Assembly: GCF_036634195.1 (NCBI RefSeq)
Contig: NZ_JAZIFY010000001.1
Span: forward strand, 496,001-560,000
Reading direction: 5' to 3'
DNA from: Streptomyces sp. P9-A4
GTDB lineage: Bacteria > Actinomycetota > Actinomycetes > Streptomycetales > Streptomycetaceae
DNA length: 64,000 nt
Made by a program: the position numbers and the translations under genes. Positions 61,350 to 64,000 of this stretch are shown piece after piece. The notes under the pieces are model-generated. The model was not told where the DNA came from. It did no database searches and worked only from the letters and a program-made list of their open reading frames with translations. Positions within the stretch are counted from its first letter, which is position 1. Every line of letters starts with the position of its first letter.

Positions 61350-62390
61350 TCAGCCGATGCGGACGCCCCACATGAAGGGCATGCCGCTGCGGGCGATCGA
61401 CTCGTAGCGCACCTTCGCACCGGGCTTGGGCGAGTGGAGGATCTGTCCGTTGCCCGCGTAGAAGCCGACGTGGCTCAGGTCGGTCCGCATGATGATCAGG
61501 TCCCCTGGCTTGAGGTCGCCGAGGGAGTTGATGCGCGTACCGACATTCGCCTGGGCCTGTGAGGTACGGGGGATGGACACGTCGGCCTGGCGGAAGGCCC
61601 AGGAGGTGAGCCCGGAGCAGTCGAAGGAGCTCGGGCCGCTCGCGCCCCAGACGTACGGCAGCCCGACCCGGCCCTGAGCGGCGGCGAAGGCCGCGGCGGC
61701 GCGCTGCGAGGCGCTCGCCTCGCTCCCGAGGTCGACGCGTTCACCGGCGCGGTTAGCACGGTCCTCCGCCTCGTCGATCCGCGCCCGCTCCTTCGCGGAC
61801 AGGGTGTTGAGCAGGCGTCGGGCCTCGCTCAGCTTGCCCTGGATCTCCCTCTTCCGGTTCCCCAGGTCCTTCTGTACGGCGTCGAGGTCGCGCAGCTTGC
61901 CCGAGGCCTCCTGGCGCTGCTGCTGGAGCGCGCGCTGCCGGGAGAGGAACTGCTGCAGGACGGCCGTCTGCCGCTCGCCTACGCGGTCGAGGGCGAAAGC
62001 CTTCTCCAGATAGGTGTCGGGAGCCTCGGAGAGGAAGAGCTGTATGGAGGGGTCGATTCCGCCGGACCGGTACTGACCGGCCGCCAGGCCGCCGATCCGC
62101 TGGCGGAGTTCGTTGAGTTCGCCCTGCTTGCGGGCGGCCTCGTCCTGCACGACCGCGATCTGCTTCTTGAGCCGGTCCGCCCTCTCCTTGGCCCCGTTGT
62201 ACTTCTCGGTGGCCTGGGTGGCCTGCTCGTAGAGGCGGTCCACCTGGGCCTCCACGCCCTTCTTGTTCGGGTCGGGCAGCGGGTCGGCCGAAGCGGACTG
62301 CGTGCCGAACGCCACGGCCGCCGCCGTGGCCACGGTGAGGACGCCGGTGCATCGCGGACCGGACTGCTTCGGGCGGCGGTGGGAAGCCAC
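61350..62390 (-). CDS. NlpC/P60-family peptidoglycan hydrolase with coiled coil
   Basis: A 346-residue secreted protein. Signal peptide (residues ~1-36, ending AFGTQSASA), a long coiled coil (residues ~40-215, EQATQATEKYNGAKERADRLKKQI...), then NlpC/P60 endopeptidase with catalytic C258 (SSFDCSGLTSW), H in LSHVGFYAG and third residue in ILHSPKPG. It cleaves stem peptides of peptidoglycan, like RipA. GTG 62390 has AGGAG seven bases upstream. Known Streptomyces relatives may be riboswitch-controlled, but no such leader is seen here. Confidence 0.95.
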   Translation of the reverse strand: MASHRRPKQSGPRCTGVLTVATAAAVAFGTQSASADPLPDPNKKGVEAQVDRLYEQATQATEKYNGAKERADRLKKQIAVVQDEAARKQGELNELRQRIGGLAAGQYRSGGIDPSIQLFLSEAPDTYLEKAFALDRVGERQTAVLQQFLSRQRALQQQRQEASGKLRDLDAVQKDLGNRKREIQGKLSEARRLLNTLSAKERARIDEAEDRANRAGERVDLGSEASASQRAAAAFAAAQGRVGLPYVWGASGPSSFDCSGLTSWAFRQADVSIPRTSQAQANVGTRINSLGDLKPGDLIIMRTDLSHVGFYAGNGQILHSPKPGAKVRYESIARSGMPFMWGVRIG

Positions 62391-62782
62391 GGTGGAGCTC
62401 CTTCTTCCTCGTCCGCCTTGCCGGGTCCGTACGGTGCCCCGGGGTCCGCGCGGGGACAGCGCGCACGGCGGTGCCCTCGGCGCCGCCCCGGACGGGCGAC
62501 CGGCTGAGCGAAGGCTCCGCGAATACTAATCTGCTTAGAGGATTAGAAACAACGACCGTCGGGCCGCGAGGGCGGGATGGGGGCTTGGGCCTGGGGCCCG
62601 GGGCCGGGGGCCCGGGGCCGGGGGCCGGGCCGGACGCGAAACGGAGGCCGGGCGGGACGGGAGCCGGGAGTCGGCCGCCCAGCCGGGTGACCACACCGCT
62701 CGGACGATCCGGGGTCACCCCCGCCCCACGCGGCCGGACGTACGCTGCCGACTCTGACCATTCGTCACGAAAGGAGCGTTTT
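62391..62782. other. 392-base divergent region with an AT-rich dyad
   Basis: No gene. It separates the NlpC/P60 gene (-) and the VOC gene (+). At 62526-62546 CTAATC-N9-GATTAG forms a perfect 6-bp dyad in an island of AT (about 62521-62550) within otherwise ~78% GC DNA; it resembles a MarR- or TetR-type operator with promoter. The following stretch, 62560-62640, is a G-rich low-complexity run (repeated GGGCC/GGGGCC). AAAGGAG at 62770 is the VOC ribosome site. Confidence 0.5.
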
Positions 62783-63193
62783 GTGGCCTCCCGTCTCAAC
62801 CCGTACATCACCTTCACCGGTGAAGCGAAGCAAGCCATGGAGTTCTACAAGGAAGTCCTGGGCGGCAACCTGACCCTCAACACCTACGGCTCGTTCGGAG
62901 CGAAGACACCGCCCGGTTACGCGGACAAGGTCATGCACGGCCTGCTGGAGACCTCCGCCGGATTCACGCTGATGGGCGCCGACAACCCGCCGGGGATGGA
63001 GAACAACCCCGGCAACAACTTCGCGGTGAGCCTCAGCGGCGACGAGGCGGCCGAACTGCGCGGCTACTGGGACAAGCTGTCCGCCGACGGTGCCGTGTCG
63101 GTGCCGCTGGAGAAGCAGATGTGGGGCGACGTGTTCGGCATGTGCACGGACAAGTTCGGCATCACATGGATGGTCAACATCAGCGAGCAGTGA
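62783..63193 (+). CDS. VOC-superfamily (PhnB-like) protein
   Basis: A 136-residue glyoxalase/bleomycin-resistance-fold protein of the PhnB-like subgroup: RLNPYITFTGEAKQAMEFYKEVLGG, MHGLLETSAGFTLMGADNPPG, SLSGDEAAELRGYWDKLSADGAVSVPLEKQMWGDVFGMCTDKFGITWMVNI. GTG 62783 has AAAGGAG six bases upstream. Substrate unknown; metal ligands of true glyoxalases are only partly present. Confidence 0.93.
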   Translation: MASRLNPYITFTGEAKQAMEFYKEVLGGNLTLNTYGSFGAKTPPGYADKVMHGLLETSAGFTLMGADNPPGMENNPGNNFAVSLSGDEAAELRGYWDKLSADGAVSVPLEKQMWGDVFGMCTDKFGITWMVNISEQ

Positions 63194-63383
63194 CCTCATC
63201 GCGGCACACCGACGCGTCGGCCCGAGCAGTACGGCCGGCGCGTTGCCCATGCCCGGGGAGCCGGGGCCGCGGCCGGGGCCGGCGCCGTCAGCTCGGCTAC
63301 TCTCGGCGCCATCTGACGTTCGTTCGATGATCCGGACATACGTCCGATCACCCACCCCAACGTCGCTCGGGAGACTCCGGCCC

Positions 63384-64000
63384 ATGACCACGCCCCCATC
63401 GCCGCCTGCATCCACACGGGCCGCCGAACCGGCCGTCCTGATCGGCGCACTGGTTCCGCTGACCCGGCCCGGCTGGGTCACGGCGGGGCGGCAGCTGCTC
63501 GCCGGCCTCGAACTGGCCGTCGAGGACGTCAACAACTCCGGCGGGATCGGCAGAAGGCCGCTGGAGCTGGTAGTCAGGGACACCGCGGCCGACCCGGAGA
63601 AGGCCTTGGCCGCCGTCGACGAGCTGGCCCACCTGGGGGTGGCCGCCCTGGCGGGCGAGTACCACAGCGTCGTCGCCCGCACCGCCGCCACCAGGGCCGA
63701 CGCCCTCGGTCTGCCGTACCTCTGCTCGTCGGCGGTGCTCGACGCGCTCACCGAACGGCCGACGGCACGGGTCGCGCGCATCGCCCCCGCGCAGTCCCAC
63801 GGCTGGCGGATCTACGCGGACTTCCTGCTCGAAGCGGGCCACCGGCACATAGCCGTGGCGGCCGACCCGAGCGTCTACTGGGCATCGGGGGCCCGCATCC
63901 TGCGCGACCGTCTCGCGCCTCGCGGCGGCGACGTCACCGAACTCGACACGCGCACGCTCACCCCCACGGCGCTGTGCGACGCCCTCGTCGACAGCGGCGC
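63384..64000 (+). CDS. Periplasmic-binding-protein-type-1 protein (LivJ-like), 5' part
   Basis: The gene runs off the window; 205 codons are visible. It begins MTTPPSPPASTRAAEPAVLIGALVPLTRPGWVTAGRQLLAGLELAVEDVNNSGGIGRRPLELVVRDTAADPEKALAAVDELAHLGVAALAGEYHSVVARTAAT, matching the branched-chain amino-acid-binding (Peripla_BP_6) fold. There is no signal peptide or lipobox, so this copy is probably cytosolic, perhaps the sensor half of a regulator or a domain of a larger protein. ATG 63384 has GGGAGA upstream. Confidence 0.85.
   Translation, partial: MTTPPSPPASTRAAEPAVLIGALVPLTRPGWVTAGRQLLAGLELAVEDVNNSGGIGRRPLELVVRDTAADPEKALAAVDELAHLGVAALAGEYHSVVARTAATRADALGLPYLCSSAVLDALTERPTARVARIAPAQSHGWRIYADFLLEAGHRHIAVAADPSVYWASGARILRDRLAPRGGDVTELDTRTLTPTALCDALVDSG

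Noticed and set aside
61350..62390. Assignment of the NlpC/P60 gene to the BlaI/M56 operon
   Set aside because: They share a strand but are separated by ~120 bases, and the NlpC/P60 gene is upstream with its own ribosome site; only co-regulation remains possible.
62391..62560. c-di-AMP (ydaO) riboswitch upstream of the NlpC/P60 gene
   Set aside because: Related Streptomyces hydrolases carry one, but the leader here is short and I cannot find its conserved helices.
1..64000. tRNA, rRNA, transposase and integrase genes
   Set aside because: I scanned for tRNA-like cloverleaf ends, conserved rRNA stretches and DDE or tyrosine/serine recombinase motifs and saw none. A tRNA search would be needed to be certain.

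Overview
The window is high-GC actinobacterial DNA, almost certainly from a Streptomyces chromosome. Indicators are strong G/C bias at third codon positions, frequent GTG/TTG starts, chains of ATGA/GTGA overlaps, two conservons (cvnABCD operons), CYP157/CYP154-type P450s, an AfsR/SARP regulator and a SigB-type sigma factor flanked by RsbW-like proteins. I see no rRNA, tRNA, insertion sequence, phage, plasmid origin or CRISPR array. The first and last genes run off the window.

Layout. (1) 1-7.3 kb: a tightly overlapping + strand operon for surface glycan or glycolipid assembly: nucleotidyltransferase-like protein, thymidylate-kinase/GT4 fusion, PIG-L deacetylase, GT39-like membrane mannosyltransferase, GT4 glycosyltransferase and a membrane-anchored glycosidase-like protein. 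Converging on it is a two-gene - strand unit (7.4-12.8 kb). Its first gene is a 1547-residue protein joining about ten membrane helices, PAS, GGDEF and EAL domains (c-di-GMP turnover) to a complete PLP-dependent alpha-oxoamine synthase. Its second is an NNMT/PNMT-like methyltransferase whose start overlaps the synthase stop. This fusion is the strongest candidate for an undescribed system. (2) 12.9-21.5 kb: LacI and IclR regulators, a small ABM monooxygenase, a VanW-family envelope protein, a serine hydrolase and an AfsR-like regulator. (3) 21.6-27.4 kb: N-terminally extended GAPDH, a cold-shock protein with a structured leader, a DEAD-box helicase, a GadC-like antiporter and a coupled small membrane protein.

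(4) 27.4-34.0 kb: a lipoprotein/adaptor/ATPase/FtsX-permease export operon divergent from a response regulator, histidine kinase and GerMN-type lipoprotein. (5) 34.1-36.1 kb: a SigB-family sigma factor between two RsbW-like ATPase proteins. (6) 36.3-40.3 kb: a DUF6328-like membrane protein, a small charged protein, an amidase and a TerD protein with a long proline-rich linker.

(7) 40.7-55.3 kb: a terpene synthase followed by conservon 1 (CvnA-B-C-D plus CYP157-like P450, - strand), a Cml-type MFS exporter with a leaderless uORF and hairpin in its leader, a CYP105-like P450 plus 3Fe-4S ferredoxin, and conservon 2 (CvnA-B-C-D plus CYP157-like plus CYP154-like, + strand). Two G-protein signalling modules and four P450s therefore surround one exporter and one ferredoxin.

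(8) 55.3-64 kb: a CASTOR/POLLUX-type channel, TetR regulator, AidB-like flavoprotein, a BlaI/M56 pair, an NlpC/P60 hydrolase, a VOC protein and the start of a periplasmic-binding-protein-fold protein without a signal peptide. All calls come from reading motifs and context. No database search was run, so family names are recognitions and functions are inferences unless stated otherwise.
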